Origin: Rhodobacterales bacterium RIFCSPHIGHO2_02_FULL_62_130
Lineage (GTDB): Bacteria > Pseudomonadota > Alphaproteobacteria > Rhodobacterales > Rhodobacteraceae
Length of the DNA: 64,000 nucleotides
Direction of reading: 5' to 3'
NCBI GenBank assembly: GCA_001828855.1
Contig: MHZT01000034.1
Coordinates: forward strand, 1-64,000
Below are positions 42,476 to 52,564 of the stretch, piece by piece; position 1 is the stretch's first letter, and the number at the start of each line of letters is the position of its first letter. The translations under genes were made by a program, and so were the position numbers. The notes under the pieces are model-generated. The model did no database searches. It saw only the letters and a program-made list of their open reading frames with translations, and was not told the origin of the DNA.

Positions 42476-45400
42476 TCAGCCGATTTCTGCCAGCCGTTTC
42501 AGCGCGGCTTGCAGTTTGGCGGCTTCGTCCTCGCGGGCCTCAAGGTTGGCGCGGGCCTCGATCACCACGTCTTCGGGGGCCGAGGCCACGAAAGCGGGGT
42601 TGTTGAGGCGGCCTTTCAGCCCGCCGATTTCCTTGGCGAGCTTGTCCATGGTCTTGGACAGGCGGGCCTTTTCCTCGGCGATGTCGATCACGCCTTCCAG
42701 CGGGATCGCAAAGGACGCGCCTTCGACTGCGACACTGATCGCACCTTTGGGGGCGGGGCCTTCGGTCAGGGACTCGATGCGGGCGAGGCGTTTGATCAGC
42801 ACCTCGTTGCGCGCCCATGCCGCACGGGCGGCATCAGTCAGACCGGTGGCGACCATGTCCAGTTTCAGCCCTGCCGGAACATGCATCTGGGTGCGGGCCG
42901 AACGGATTTCGTCGATCAGACCGGTGGTCCAGTTCATTTCCTGATCCGCAGCCTGATCCACCAGATCAAGCCCATAGGCGGGCCAGTCGGTATGCACCAA
43001 GAGTTTGGCGCGGGTTCCGGTGGTGGACCACAGTTCTTCGGTGATGAAGGGCATGATCGGGTGCAGCAGGATCATCGACTGATCCAGCACCCAAGCCATC
43101 GTGGCGCGCGTCTCGGCGGCGTGTTCGCCGTCGAACAGGGGTTTGGCAAATTCGACATACCAGTCGCAAACCTTGCCCCAGACGAACTTGTAAAGCGCAT
43201 CCGCCGCCTGATCGAAGCGGTAGTCGGTCAGGGCCGCGTTCACTTCGGCCAGCGTCTTGGCGGTTTCGCCGATGATCCAGCGGTTGGCGGTGGCGGTTGC
43301 GGTGGGCGGGGTAGTGGCGGTGGCATAGCCCTCCCACACCCCGTTCATCTCGGCAAAGCGGCAGGCGTTCCACAGCTTGGTGCCGAAGTTGCGATAGCCC
43401 GCGATGCGCTGGGTATCGAGTTTCAGCACCCCGCCAAGGCTGGCCATCGCGGCATTGCCAAAGCGCAGCGCATCGGCCCCGAACTCGTCGATGACCTCCA
43501 GCGGGTCAACCACGTTGCCCAAGCTTTTCGACATCTTCTTGCCCTTGGCGTCGCGGACAAGGCCATGCAGGTAGACCGTCTTGAACGGCACCTGATCGAC
43601 CACGGCAAGCTGCATCATCATCATGCGGGCGACCCAGAAGAAGATGATGTCGGCCCCTGTGATCAGGGTCGAGGTGGGGAAGTATTTCGCCAGTTCAGCG
43701 GTTTGGTCCGGCCAGCCCAGCGTGCCGATGGGCCAAAGGCCGGAGGAGAACCATGTGTCAAGAACGTCGGGGTCGCGCCAGACCGGATAGGTCAGGTGGG
43801 TCGGGTCTTGGCTGATCGCGTAATCGGCTAGCGAGGCCGCCAAGGCCGACACGGCGGCATGACGGTCTGCGACCTCGACGATGCGCGCTGCGTTCAGCGG
43901 GTGGGGCAGGGCTGCCAGATCATCGCGGAACCGCTCGGCCACGGCGTCAAGATCGGAGGCGCAGTGGTGGCGCGCCTCGCGGTCAGTATGGCCGCCGTCA
44001 CCAAGGATGCGGAGGATTTCCACCTCATCCAAGGCGTCGTCGCCTTCGTCATCGGTGAAATCGGCCACATCGAGGTTCAGGCCATACCACACCGGAATCT
44101 GATGCCCCCACCATAGCTGACGGGAAATGCACCAAGGCTCGATATTCTCCAGCCAGTGGAAATAGGTCTTTTCGCCCGACTCGGGGATGATCTTGGTGGC
44201 ACCAGAGCGCACCGCGTCCAGCGCGGGGCCGACGATCTTGGCGGTATCGACGAACCACTGATCCGTCAGCATCGGCTCGATCACCACCTTCGAGCGATCC
44301 CCGAACGGCTGCATGATCTTCTTGGCCTCGACCACCGGCTCGCGCCGCAGGTGTTCGGAACCGGTCTCGGGATCAATCTCCTTGACCAGAACCGAGACCG
44401 ACAGGCCAAGCGCGTTGATGTCGGCAATCACCGCCTCGCGCGCGGCAAAGCGGTCAAGCCCGCGATATTTTTCCGGCACAAGGTTCAGCGCATCGACTTC
44501 GTTTTCGTTGGTCGGGCTGCCAGCGGCAATCGCGCGCGCGCGGGCCACGGCTTCGGCATAGGGCGCGCCATCGGCCCGCATGTGGCCGCGTGTGTCCATC
44601 AACCGATACATCGGCAGGGTGTTGCGCTTGGCCACCTGATAGTCGTTGAAATCATGCGCGCCGGTGATCTTCACCGCGCCCGAGCCGAATGCGGGATCGG
44701 GGTATTCGTCGGCGATGATCGGGATAAGGCGGTCACACAGCGGCAGATGCACCATCTTGCCAATGATCGGCGCATAGCGCGCATCCGAGGGATGCACCGC
44801 AACCGCGCCATCGCCCAGCATGGTTTCGGGGCGGGTGGTGGCGATGGAAATGTAATCGCGCGTCTCGCGCAGGATCACATTCCCGTCTTCGTCTTTCTCG
44901 ATATATTCATAGGTCTCGCCGCCCGCGAGCCGGTATTTGAAGTGCCACATATGGCCCGCGACTTCGATATTCTCGACCTCCAGATCGGAAATCGCAGTCT
45001 CGAAATGGGGGTCCCAGTTGACCAGACGCTTGCCGCGATAGATCAGGCCCTTGTTATACATCTCGACGAAGACCTTGATCACGGCGTCGTGGAAATTGCC
45101 TTCCTCGCCCGCAGGCGCGCCTTCCGCCCCCGACATGGTGAAAGCCTCGCGGTCCCAGTCGCAAGAGGCGCCCAGCCGCTGCAACTGCCCGATGATGGTG
45201 CCGCGCGATTTGGCCTTTTGCTGCCAGACGCGGGAGATGAAAGCCTCGCGCCCCATTTCGCGGCGCGTGGGTTCCTTGTTGGCGGCCATATCGCGTTCGG
45301 TCACCATCTGGGTGGCGATGCCGGCATGATCGGTGCCGACCTGCCATAGCGTGTCATGCCCGCGCATGCGGTGCCAGCGCACCAGAATATCCTGCAACGT

Positions 45401-45580
45401 GTTGTTGAAGGCATGGCCGATGTGCAGGCTGCCGGTGACATTCGGCGGCGGGATCATCACGGAAAACGCCTCGGCCCCTGCAACCGCATTTGCCCCCGCG
45501 CGACCGACCTTGCGGTCGATCCAGAGTTTCGAGATGCGGGCCTCGGCTTCGGCGGCGTTGAAGGTCTTTTCCATCGGCAT
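42476..45580 (-). CDS. valS: Valyl-tRNA synthetase
   Basis: ValRS charges tRNA-Val. The protein has 1034 residues from ATG 45580 ([20 protein letters not shown]), which is preceded by AAGGAACC. The class I signatures are [15 protein letters not shown] and [14 protein letters not shown]; the editing domain is visible around [18 protein letters not shown]; the C-terminus is a coiled coil from [20 protein letters not shown] to [12 protein letters not shown]. The open frame runs to 45601, but the extra residues are not family-like. A pair of face-to-face family A repeats follows its stop. Confidence 0.97.
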   Translation of the reverse strand: MPMEKTFNAAEAEARISKLWIDRKVGRAGANAVAGAEAFSVMIPPPNVTGSLHIGHAFNNTLQDILVRWHRMRGHDTLWQVGTDHAGIATQMVTERDMAANKEPTRREMGREAFISRVWQQKAKSRGTIIGQLQRLGASCDWDREAFTMSGAEGAPAGEEGNFHDAVIKVFVEMYNKGLIYRGKRLVNWDPHFETAISDLEVENIEVAGHMWHFKYRLAGGETYEYIEKDEDGNVILRETRDYISIATTRPETMLGDGAVAVHPSDARYAPIIGKMVHLPLCDRLIPIIADEYPDPAFGSGAVKITGAHDFNDYQVAKRNTLPMYRLMDTRGHMRADGAPYAEAVARARAIAAGSPTNENEVDALNLVPEKYRGLDRFAAREAVIADINALGLSVSVLVKEIDPETGSEHLRREPVVEAKKIMQPFGDRSKVVIEPMLTDQWFVDTAKIVGPALDAVRSGATKIIPESGEKTYFHWLENIEPWCISRQLWWGHQIPVWYGLNLDVADFTDDEGDDALDEVEILRILGDGGHTDREARHHCASDLDAVAERFRDDLAALPHPLNAARIVEVADRHAAVSALAASLADYAISQDPTHLTYPVWRDPDVLDTWFSSGLWPIGTLGWPDQTAELAKYFPTSTLITGADIIFFWVARMMMMQLAVVDQVPFKTVYLHGLVRDAKGKKMSKSLGNVVDPLEVIDEFGADALRFGNAAMASLGGVLKLDTQRIAGYRNFGTKLWNACRFAEMNGVWEGYATATTPPTATATANRWIIGETAKTLAEVNAALTDYRFDQAADALYKFVWGKVCDWYVEFAKPLFDGEHAAETRATMAWVLDQSMILLHPIMPFITEELWSTTGTRAKLLVHTDWPAYGLDLVDQAADQEMNWTTGLIDEIRSARTQMHVPAGLKLDMVATGLTDAARAAWARNEVLIKRLARIESLTEGPAPKGAISVAVEGASFAIPLEGVIDIAEEKARLSKTMDKLAKEIGGLKGRLNNPAFVASAPEDVVIEARANLEAREDEAAKLQAALKRLAEIG

Positions 45581-45692
45581 ATGCGGGTTCCTTGAAAGCA
45601 CTGCCTTCCTCTACCCAAAACCACGGGGAAGGCCAAGCGCCGCCTGCATAGTCCCCGTGGCGAAAATGCCCCGCAGCCCCGCCGGACTGGCG

Positions 45693-46442
45693 CTAGGCCG
45701 GACCCACCAGCGCAAAGCGGCCGCCGCGCCCGTCATGGCAATGGGTGACAAAGGCACCGCCCGGCACCTCGGCGGGATCATGTTCCACGCCACCTCCGGC
45801 GGATTTGACCGTCGCAACCGCCTGATTGATCGAGGCGGCCCCGAAATACACGCACCAGGCGGGGGCGGTGACACTGGCATCGTTGAAGATGCCGCCGATG
45901 TCGCGGCCCTTGCAGGCAATGATGTTGTAGATCATCTCCGGCCCCATCGGCTGCGCGCGCGATACCGTCCAGCCAAAGAGCACGCCGTAAAATGCCAGCG
46001 CCGCCTGCGGGTCTGCCACGCCCAGATCATGCCAGTTGCCATGCCCCGATTTTTGCTGGTCAAACGCGCCGCCCATCCCGTCGGGCAAGGGTTGCAGGAT
46101 CGCGAAACTTGCCCCTTGGGGATCGAGCATCACGGCAAAGCGCCCCGTGTCTGGAATATCCGAGGGCGGCACGATCACTTGCGCGCCAAGTGCGGCCGCT
46201 TGGGCGGCAGTCGCATCGGCATTGTCAACCGTGATGTAAAAGGTCCAGCCCGTTGGTTGTTCCGGTTCCGCCTTGAACAGACCGGCGACCATGCTGTCTT
46301 GGGCCGAGGCGATGATATAGGTCATGCCCGCCATGCCGCTGTCGGCAAATTGCCAGCCCAGCAGGGCGGCATAGAAGGGCTGCACTGCCGCAGGATCGGC
46401 GGTGGCAAGTTCATACCAGCAGGGAAGACCGTGTTCAGACAT
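45693..46442 (-). CDS. VOC family protein with two glyoxalase-like domains
   Basis: A 249-residue protein of two tandem vicinal-oxygen-chelate units. The first begins PCWYELATADPAAVQPFYAALLGW and the second NWHDLGVADPQAALAFYGVLFGW; both end in a beta strand with a possible metal ligand (FAVMLDPQGASFAI; FALVGP). Members include glyoxalases, dioxygenases and antibiotic-binding proteins; in the closest type, often annotated as glyoxalase/CFP-30-like, activity is unknown. It lies between valS and the lrp-like gene, all on the minus strand, with a family A repeat in its 257-base upstream gap. Confidence 0.87.
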   Translation of the reverse strand: MSEHGLPCWYELATADPAAVQPFYAALLGWQFADSGMAGMTYIIASAQDSMVAGLFKAEPEQPTGWTFYITVDNADATAAQAAALGAQVIVPPSDIPDTGRFAVMLDPQGASFAILQPLPDGMGGAFDQQKSGHGNWHDLGVADPQAALAFYGVLFGWTVSRAQPMGPEMIYNIIACKGRDIGGIFNDASVTAPAWCVYFGAASINQAVATVKSAGGGVEHDPAEVPGGAFVTHCHDGRGGRFALVGPA

Positions 46443-46554
46443 GGGACACCTCGGTTACAACACTGCCGTCATGCTGCGCCTTTCCTCGCATTTTGGCAAT
46501 CGCGCCCCGCTGCAAAGCGCCAACCCCGCGGGAAGGCAAAACCGCTGTCCGCCT

Positions 46555-46588
46555 CTTCATCTTGGCCGAAAATACTCCCGCCGGAGGC
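46555..46588 (-). repeat. Family A repeat, copy A7
   Basis: On the minus strand GCCTCCGGCGGGAGTATTT then TCGGCCAAGATGAAG, in the 257-base gap between the lrp-like gene and the VOC gene. Nothing else is seen in that gap. Confidence 0.75.
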
Positions 46589-46699
46589 ACCGGCATTGCC
46601 CGCCAACCCGCCCTGTCAGGTGCAGACCCGCGACAGCGGCGGGTGCGGCCCCCTCGATGGGGGCCAAGCCCGCGCCCCTTGATCGGTCAAACCGACAGC

Positions 46700-47131
46700 T
46701 CAAACCGCCCGATCGAGCCGTGTGGACAGGTGGATCAGGCTTTCCGACGATTTCACCCCGGTCAGCGCGCCGATCTGGTCCAGCACCTGATCCAGCACCT
46801 GCGTATTGCTGGCCGCGATCTGCAACAACAGATCGAAGCGGCCGGAGGTGGTGAAGACCCGCTCCACCTCGCTGATTCCCTTCAGCCGTGTCAGGATCGC
46901 CGCCTGTGACCGCGGCTCGATTGTCAGCAGCACCGAGGCCCGCAAACGGCCCTGCCGCGCGGCCTCGCCCAGTTTCAGCGTGTATCCGGCGATGATTCCG
47001 CCCGTCTCAAGCCGCTCCAGCCGCGCCTGAATCGTGGAGCGTGCCACCTTCAACCGGCGGGCTAGGGTGGCCACCGACATGCGTGCATCCGCCCCCAGCA
47101 GCGTCAGAATGTTACGATCCAGCTCGTCCAT
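46700..47131 (-). CDS. Lrp/AsnC-family transcription regulator
   Basis: A 143-residue feast/famine regulator. The N-terminal helix-turn-helix is LDRNILTLLGADARMSVATL with recognition helix ARSTIQARLERLETGGIIAGY; the C-terminal RAM domain begins ASVLLTIEPRSQAAIL and contains GRFDLLLQIAASNTQVLDQV. RAM domains bind amino acids and assemble octamers. It is divergent from the ornithine-decarboxylase-like gene, and a short inverted repeat lies in the shared 225-base region, so local control of that gene is a fair inference. Confidence 0.93.
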   Translation of the reverse strand: MDELDRNILTLLGADARMSVATLARRLKVARSTIQARLERLETGGIIAGYTLKLGEAARQGRLRASVLLTIEPRSQAAILTRLKGISEVERVFTTSGRFDLLLQIAASNTQVLDQVLDQIGALTGVKSSESLIHLSTRLDRAV

Positions 47132-47148
47132 GCAATGTGTATCCTCTT

Positions 47149-47165
47149 TTCGTCATTATAACGAA
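47149..47165. promoter_or_regulatory. Possible Lrp-type operator
   Basis: TTCGT-CATTATA-ACGAA: an AT-rich inverted repeat 18 bases before the lrp-like start, in the divergent region shared with the decarboxylase gene. Confidence 0.45.
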
Positions 47166-47356
47166 GAATTGCGGCGAATATATAGTTTTGTTCGGTGAAC
47201 TTGTAGCCCATATGCGGCATCCTCAGTTGCAGGAAAAGGGCGGCTCATACGCACCTGGCCTGGTTGGAAAAACCTCGCAGGTGCCTTGCCCAGACCAATC
47301 GAATTTGGCGGCAACGAAGGGGGACTTGCATCTTGTTGGCAGAAAGGAATACGCCG

Positions 47357-48502
47357 ATGGGACTGTCCAAAACGATCTGGACCAATCCGACCGAATATCT
47401 TCGGGCTCAGGCTCCCGAGACCCCGGTGCTGTTTTTCGCACCGACGGCTGTGCAGGCTGTTGCACGCCGCTTCCTGACGGGCTTTCCGGGCCTTGTGACC
47501 TATGCGGTCAAGTCCAATCCGGGCGAAGAAATGGTGGAAAACCTTGTTGCCGCTGGCATCAAGGGCTTTGACTGCGCCTCGCCCTTCGAGATTGATCTGA
47601 TCCGTCGCTTGGCCCCCGATGCCGCGATCCATTACAACAACCCCGTGCGGTCGCGTGCGGAAGTCGCCCATGCGGTGGCACGGGATGTGATGTCCTATTC
47701 GGTGGACAGCCATTCCGAACTTGCCAAGCTGATCGAGATGGTTCCGGCGCAAGGCCGCGAGATTTCGGTGCGCTTCAAGCTGCCGGTGGCGGGGGCTGCC
47801 TATAACTTCGGGGCCAAGTTCGGCGCCACCGAAGATGTGGCGGTGGAACTGCTGAAAACCGTGGCGGCGGCGGGCTTTATCCCGTCGATCACCTTCCACC
47901 CCGGCACACAATGCACCGATCCGGCGGCTTGGGCGTCCTATATCCGCGAGGCTGCGGTGATTGCCAAACGCGCAGGTGTCAAGATTGCACGGCTGAATGT
48001 CGGCGGCGGTTTCCCGAACCACCGTGCGACCGGCGTGATGCCGCAGCTGGAAGCCACCTTCGACACCATCGACCGCGTTGCGACCGAGGCTTTCGGGGCT
48101 GACCGGCCCGAGTTGATCTGCGAACCGGGCCGTGCGCTGTGCGGTGACGGCTTCTCGCTGGCGGCGCGGGTCAAGGCGGTGCGCGACGATACCCATGTGT
48201 TCCTGAACGACGGGCTTTACGGCTCGCTGTTCGAACTGGGCCAGATCGGCATCATCGACCGCATCGAAGTGCTGTCGCCCGAAGGCGTGCGGCGCACAGG
48301 GCCGGTGCATCCGCGCATCTGCTTTGGTCCGACCTGCGATTCCGTGGATCGTCTGCCGGGCGACGTGCCGTTTCCTGCCGATATCGCCGAAGGGGATTTC
48401 GTGATCTTCCACGGCATGGGCGCCTATTCCACCGTCACCAACAGCCGCTTCAACGGCTTTGGCGAATTGGGGATGGTCACGGTTCTGTCGCTGAAGCTCT
48501 GA
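47357..48502 (+). CDS. Ornithine/diaminopimelate-type PLP decarboxylase, fold type III
   Basis: A 381-residue alanine-racemase-fold decarboxylase. The Schiff-base lysine is K52 in VTYAVKSNPGEEMV; the cofactor site shows ITFHPGTQC, LNVGGGFP and ELICEPGRALCGDG; the C-terminal barrel has FLNDGLYGSLFE and the substrate cysteine in CFGPTCDSVDRLPGD. These match the eukaryotic-like ornithine decarboxylases common in alphaproteobacteria (putrescine synthesis); lysine or bifunctional activity is possible. ATG 47357 has AGAAAGGAATACGCC. It is divergent from the lrp-like gene and ends in a strong terminator. Confidence 0.93.
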   Translation: MGLSKTIWTNPTEYLRAQAPETPVLFFAPTAVQAVARRFLTGFPGLVTYAVKSNPGEEMVENLVAAGIKGFDCASPFEIDLIRRLAPDAAIHYNNPVRSRAEVAHAVARDVMSYSVDSHSELAKLIEMVPAQGREISVRFKLPVAGAAYNFGAKFGATEDVAVELLKTVAAAGFIPSITFHPGTQCTDPAAWASYIREAAVIAKRAGVKIARLNVGGGFPNHRATGVMPQLEATFDTIDRVATEAFGADRPELICEPGRALCGDGFSLAARVKAVRDDTHVFLNDGLYGSLFELGQIGIIDRIEVLSPEGVRRTGPVHPRICFGPTCDSVDRLPGDVPFPADIAEGDFVIFHGMGAYSTVTNSRFNGFGELGMVTVLSLKL

Positions 48503-48523
48503 ACTTTCCTAGCTGCTAAACAC

Positions 48524-48560
48524 ACGCCCCCGCTGGACAAACTCCGGCGGGGGCGTAGTT
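48524..48560 (+). terminator. Intrinsic terminator of the decarboxylase gene
   Basis: ACGCCCCCGC pairs with GCGGGGGCGT, followed by AGTTGTTTG. It starts 22 bases after the stop. Confidence 0.85.
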
Positions 48561-48716
48561 GTTTGTGCAGAAGGTAAAGGTGCGGCATGGCAGGGATCTG
48601 GCAAACAACGGGCAAGGGGCGGAACGGGGTGCCAAGGCATGCCCTGCGCGGCCTGTGCAAGGGCAGTGATCCGTTGACACCGGCGCGCAAGCCGCCCGGC
48701 AGGCAGGAGGCGCAGA

Positions 48717-49787
48717 CTGACCCTGTTTGACCGCCTTCGCAAATGGTGGCGCGGGCATCCCGTTGCCACCATCGAACCCGCCGCCCCGCCGGAGCCGGGG
48801 CGCAAGCGCGGCATTGTAGATCATGTCATCATCCTTGACGGCACGCTCTCGACGCTGAAGCCGGGACAGGAAGGCAATGCGGGGCTGCTGTTCAAACTGC
48901 TGGCCGAGGGCGGGCCGCGCGTGCATCGCACCGTCTACTACGAGCCGGGGCTGCAATGGCAGGGCTGGCGCTATGGCATGGATCTGGTGCAGGGCAGAGG
49001 GCTGAACCGCCAGATCCGCCGCGCCTATGGCTGGCTGGCGAGTCACTACCGCGATGGCGACCGGATTTTCCTGTTCGGCTATTCGCGCGGGGCTTTTGCG
49101 GTGCGATCCTTGGCGGGAGTGATCGACCGCGTGGGGCTGCTGACCCGCGAGAACGCGACCGAGCGCGCCATCGTGCAGGTCTACCGCCACTATCGCGGCA
49201 ATCCCGACAGCCCTGCCGCGCGGGCCTTTGTGGCGCAGTTCTGCCACCCTGCGGCCCCGATCCAGATGGTCGGGGCTTGGGATACGGTCAAGGCTTTGGG
49301 CATCCGGTTGCCGCTGTTGTGGATGCTGACCGACAAGAAACACGCCTTCCACAACCACCATCTGGGGGCGTCGATCCGGCATGGCTTTCATGCGCTGGCG
49401 CTGCATGAAACGCGCGCTGTGTTCGAGCCTGTGATGTGGGAAAGCCTGCCCGGCTGGCCGGGAAACGTGCAGCAAATGTGGTTTCGCGGCGCGCATGGCG
49501 ATATCGGCGGCATGATCGGGCATCATGCGGAATCGCGGCCCTTGGCGAATATCCCGCTGACATGGATGCTGGAGCGCGCCGAGACGGTGGGGCTGGCGCT
49601 GCCCGACGGGTGGCGCGACCGCTATCCTTGCGATGCGGCGGCCCCGATGGTTGGCACCACGCGCGGTTGGGGCATGTGGTTTCTGCTGCGCCGCAAGCGC
49701 CGTGTCGGGCGCGATCCGTCCGAGGCGATCCACCCCAGCGCCGAAGCCGCGCCGCGGGGGCGGCGCTGGCTTTTCCTGCGGTCCTGA
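48717..49787 (+). CDS. DUF2235 alpha/beta-hydrolase-like protein with an apparent CTG start
   Basis: A 356-residue protein of the DUF2235 family. The N-terminal VDHVIILDGTLSTLKPGQEG block, the nucleophile elbow FLFGYSRGAFAVRSLAG (G-x-S-x-G like, serine in YSRGA) and GAWDTVKALGIRLP with RGAHGDIGGMIG are all present. DUF2235 members include type VI secretion lipase effectors and uncharacterised hydrolases. The N-terminal domain lies in frame before the first ATG/GTG/TTG (GTG 48921): an in-frame stop is at 48675-48677 and no standard start codon follows it. A perfect AGGAGG at 48705-48710 is six bases before CTG 48717, so CTG is the probable start. Confidence 0.82.
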   Translation: MTLFDRLRKWWRGHPVATIEPAAPPEPGRKRGIVDHVIILDGTLSTLKPGQEGNAGLLFKLLAEGGPRVHRTVYYEPGLQWQGWRYGMDLVQGRGLNRQIRRAYGWLASHYRDGDRIFLFGYSRGAFAVRSLAGVIDRVGLLTRENATERAIVQVYRHYRGNPDSPAARAFVAQFCHPAAPIQMVGAWDTVKALGIRLPLLWMLTDKKHAFHNHHLGASIRHGFHALALHETRAVFEPVMWESLPGWPGNVQQMWFRGAHGDIGGMIGHHAESRPLANIPLTWMLERAETVGLALPDGWRDRYPCDAAAPMVGTTRGWGMWFLLRRKRRVGRDPSEAIHPSAEAAPRGRRWLFLRS

Positions 49788-49794
49788 TTGTGGC

Positions 49795-51084
49795 TTAAGC
49801 CCCCGTCACCCGCCAGATGGCATTGCCCACATCGTCGGCTACCAAAAGCGCCCCGTCCTTCAGGGTGACACCGACGGGCCGACCGTAAGAGGTCTTCTCG
49901 TCCGCCGACAGGAAATCGGTCAGAATGTCGCGCGGCGGGCCAGAGGGTTTGCCATCCACGAACGGCACGAAGATGACCTTGTAGCCTGACAATTTGCTGC
50001 GATTCCAAGACCCGTGCTGGCCGATCACCATGCCATCGGGAAAGCCGGGCAGGGTGCCTGCGGGCATCCAGCACAGGCCAAGGCTGGCGGTATGGCCCCC
50101 CAGCGCATAGTCGGGCTGGATGGCGCTTGCGACCAATGCGGCATCTTGCGGCACGCGGTCATCGACGGTCTGGCCCCAATAGCAGAAGGGCCAGCCATAG
50201 AACCCGCCCTCTTGCACCGAGGTCAGATAGTCGGGCGGAGTTTCATCGCCCAACCCGTCACGCTCGTTCACCACAGTCCAAAGCGCGCCGGTTGTCGGCT
50301 CCCACGCAAGGCCAACGGGGTTGCGAAGGCCGCCCGCGAAGATGCGCGCCTCACCGCTGTCCAGATCGACGACATGCACGGCAGCGCGGCCCACCTCGGC
50401 CTCGAACCCGTCATCGCCGATGTTCGAGAGCGACCCGACGCCAACGTAAACCTTTGACTTGTCTGGCGAAAGCAGCAGGCTGCGGGTCCAGTGACCGCCC
50501 GGTTTGAAGCTGGCGATATGGCGGCCCGCTGCGGTGATTTTCGTGTCGCCCTCCGTGTAGGGGAAGGCCAGCAGCGCATCGGTATTGCCCAGATAGAAGG
50601 TGTCGCCGCGCAGGGCCATGCCGAAGGGCTGGTTCTGGCCTTCGAGGAACATGTGGCGTTCCTCGGCCACGCCGTCACGGTCGGCATCGCGCAAAAGCAC
50701 CACGCGATTGGGGCTTTTGCCCACGGCAGCGGCGCGTTTCATGGTGGAATACATCGCCAGATCGAAGGGCGTCTTGATGCCGCCGGGGGTGAACATCGCC
50801 TCGGCGGTCAGCACGTCGCCATTCGGCAGCACCTCGATCCAGCGCGGATGGTCAAGGCCGGTCGCAAAGGCATTCACCTTCAGCCCCGCTGCCGGAGTCG
50901 GCTTGTGATCGCCCACCCAGCCGCGCGCGGTGGGCATTTTCAGCGTCGGGATGCCCTGCGGCTTGGCCAGCGGAATCGCCGGAGCCAGCCCCATCGCAGG
51001 GGCCGCGTCCTTGGTTCCCCAGCGCCGCAAAAAGATCATCACGCCACCGATCAGGGCGACGATTCGGCCAACAAGCGCAATCAT
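49795..51084 (-). CDS. L-sorbosone dehydrogenase-like PQQ-type beta-propeller protein
   Basis: A 429-residue protein with an N-terminal membrane or signal segment (MIALVGRIVALIGGVMIFL) and a six-bladed propeller of the glucose/sorbosone dehydrogenase family. Family blocks: FATGLDHPRWIEVLPNGD, NQPFGMALRGDTFYLGN, KVYVGVGSLSNIGDDG, IFAGGLRNPVGLAWEP, GGFYGWPFCYWGQ and GMVIGQHGSWNRSKLSGYK. Such enzymes sit in the periplasm and use PQQ to oxidise sugar aldehydes; PQQ synthesis genes are not in the window. It converges with the DUF2235 gene, seven bases apart. Confidence 0.9.
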   Translation of the reverse strand: MIALVGRIVALIGGVMIFLRRWGTKDAAPAMGLAPAIPLAKPQGIPTLKMPTARGWVGDHKPTPAAGLKVNAFATGLDHPRWIEVLPNGDVLTAEAMFTPGGIKTPFDLAMYSTMKRAAAVGKSPNRVVLLRDADRDGVAEERHMFLEGQNQPFGMALRGDTFYLGNTDALLAFPYTEGDTKITAAGRHIASFKPGGHWTRSLLLSPDKSKVYVGVGSLSNIGDDGFEAEVGRAAVHVVDLDSGEARIFAGGLRNPVGLAWEPTTGALWTVVNERDGLGDETPPDYLTSVQEGGFYGWPFCYWGQTVDDRVPQDAALVASAIQPDYALGGHTASLGLCWMPAGTLPGFPDGMVIGQHGSWNRSKLSGYKVIFVPFVDGKPSGPPRDILTDFLSADEKTSYGRPVGVTLKDGALLVADDVGNAIWRVTGA

Positions 51085-51145
51085 GGCAGGCTCCTATCCG
51101 TTTCGGCGCACCTTAGCGCAAAGGCACAGACAGGGAAGGGCGCAA

Positions 51146-51176
51146 AGAAAAACGCGGCCCCGAAGGGCCGCGTTTC
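51146..51176 (-). terminator. Intrinsic terminator of gltA
   Basis: On the minus strand AAACGCGGCCC-TTCG-GGGCCGCGTTT, with a UUCG tetraloop and followed by TTC. It begins 17 bases after the gltA stop. Confidence 0.9.
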
Positions 51177-51192
51177 TGGAATGTCCAGCAGA

Positions 51193-52488
51193 TCAGCGAT
51201 GCTTTACGTCAACATAGTTGCGCTTGGGCGAGCCGATATAAAGCTGACGCGGGCGGCCAATCTTTTGATTCTTCTCGCCAATCATCTCTTTCCACTGCGA
51301 AATCCAGCCCACCGTGCGCGAGATTGCAAAGATCGGGGTGAACATTGAGGTCGGGAAGCCCATCGCATCCAGAATGATGCCGGAATAGAAATCGACGTTG
51401 GGATAAAGCTTTTTCGAGACGAAATAATCGTCCTCAAGCGCGATCCGCTCCAACTCCTTGGCGACTTGCAGGGTGGGGTTGTTGTGGATGCCCAAAAGCT
51501 CCAGCACCTCATCCGCCGACTCTTTCAGCACTTTCGCGCGCGGGTCGAAGTTCTTGTAGACGCGGTGGCCAAAGCCCATCAGGCGGAAGCCCGAGTTCTT
51601 GTCCTTGGCCTTGGCGATATATTCCGGGATGCGGTCAACCGTGCCGATTTCGCGCAGCATCTCAAGGCAGGCCTGGTTCGCCCCGCCATGCGCCGGACCC
51701 CAAAGGCAGGCAATGCCCGCTGCGATACAGGCAAAGGGGTTGGCCCCTGACGAGCCCGCCAGACGCACGGTCGAGGTCGAGGCGTTCTGTTCGTGATCGG
51801 CGTGCAGCATCATGATCCGGTCCAACGCCTTGGCGAGGATCGGGTTCACGGTGTAATCCTCGGCCGGAACGGCGAAGCACATATGCAGGAAGTTGCCCGC
51901 GTAACCCAAGGAATTCTTGGGATAAACAAAGGGCTGGCCCACCGAGTACTTATAGGCCATCGCGGCAATCGTCGGCAGCTTGGCGACCATGCGGATCGCA
52001 GCCACTTCGCGCTGCCACGGGTCGTTGATGTCCAGCGAGTCATGGTAGAAGGCCGACATCGCGCCGACCACGCCCACCATTGTTGCCATCGGGTGACTGT
52101 CACGGCGGAAGCCACGGAAGAAGTTGTGGATCTGCTCGTGCAGCATGGTGTGGCGCGTCACACGGCCCTCAAAATCGGCCAGTTGCGCGGCGTTCGGCAA
52201 CTCACCGTAAAGCAGCAGGTAGCAGACTTCGAGATAGGAGGATTCGGCGGCCAGTTGCTCGATCGGGTAGCCGCGGTGCAACAACTCGCCCGCATCGCCG
52301 TCGATGAAGGTGATCGCGCTTTCGCAGGCCGCGGTCGAGGTAAAGCCGGGGTCAAAGGTGAACACATCAGCTTCGGCATAAAGCTTGCGGATATCAAGCA
52401 CATCCGGGCCAAGGGTGGGCGAATGCACCGGCAGGTCGTAAGACTTGCCGTTCAGGTTTAGCGTCGCGGTTTTGGTAGGTCCGGCCAT
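51193..52488 (-). CDS. gltA: Citrate synthase, type II
   Basis: Citrate synthase starts the TCA cycle from oxaloacetate and acetyl-CoA. The protein has 431 residues of the hexameric, NADH-sensitive bacterial type, with the N-terminal beta region [20 protein letters not shown]. The catalytic histidines are in [15 protein letters not shown] and [15 protein letters not shown] (His in MGFGHRVY), with the Asp in a block near the C-terminus [28 protein letters not shown] is the CoA/oxaloacetate loop. It lies after gltX on the minus strand, with 76 bases between them. Confidence 0.97.
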   Translation of the reverse strand: MAGPTKTATLNLNGKSYDLPVHSPTLGPDVLDIRKLYAEADVFTFDPGFTSTAACESAITFIDGDAGELLHRGYPIEQLAAESSYLEVCYLLLYGELPNAAQLADFEGRVTRHTMLHEQIHNFFRGFRRDSHPMATMVGVVGAMSAFYHDSLDINDPWQREVAAIRMVAKLPTIAAMAYKYSVGQPFVYPKNSLGYAGNFLHMCFAVPAEDYTVNPILAKALDRIMMLHADHEQNASTSTVRLAGSSGANPFACIAAGIACLWGPAHGGANQACLEMLREIGTVDRIPEYIAKAKDKNSGFRLMGFGHRVYKNFDPRAKVLKESADEVLELLGIHNNPTLQVAKELERIALEDDYFVSKKLYPNVDFYSGIILDAMGFPTSMFTPIFAISRTVGWISQWKEMIGEKNQKIGRPRQLYIGSPKRNYVDVKHR

Positions 52489-52564
52489 CTCTCATCCCCC
52501 AGATATGTGCCGGACCCGGGGCGTGCGGGGGCGGCAACTTGGTCCCTTTGGGCCGAAGGCAGCG

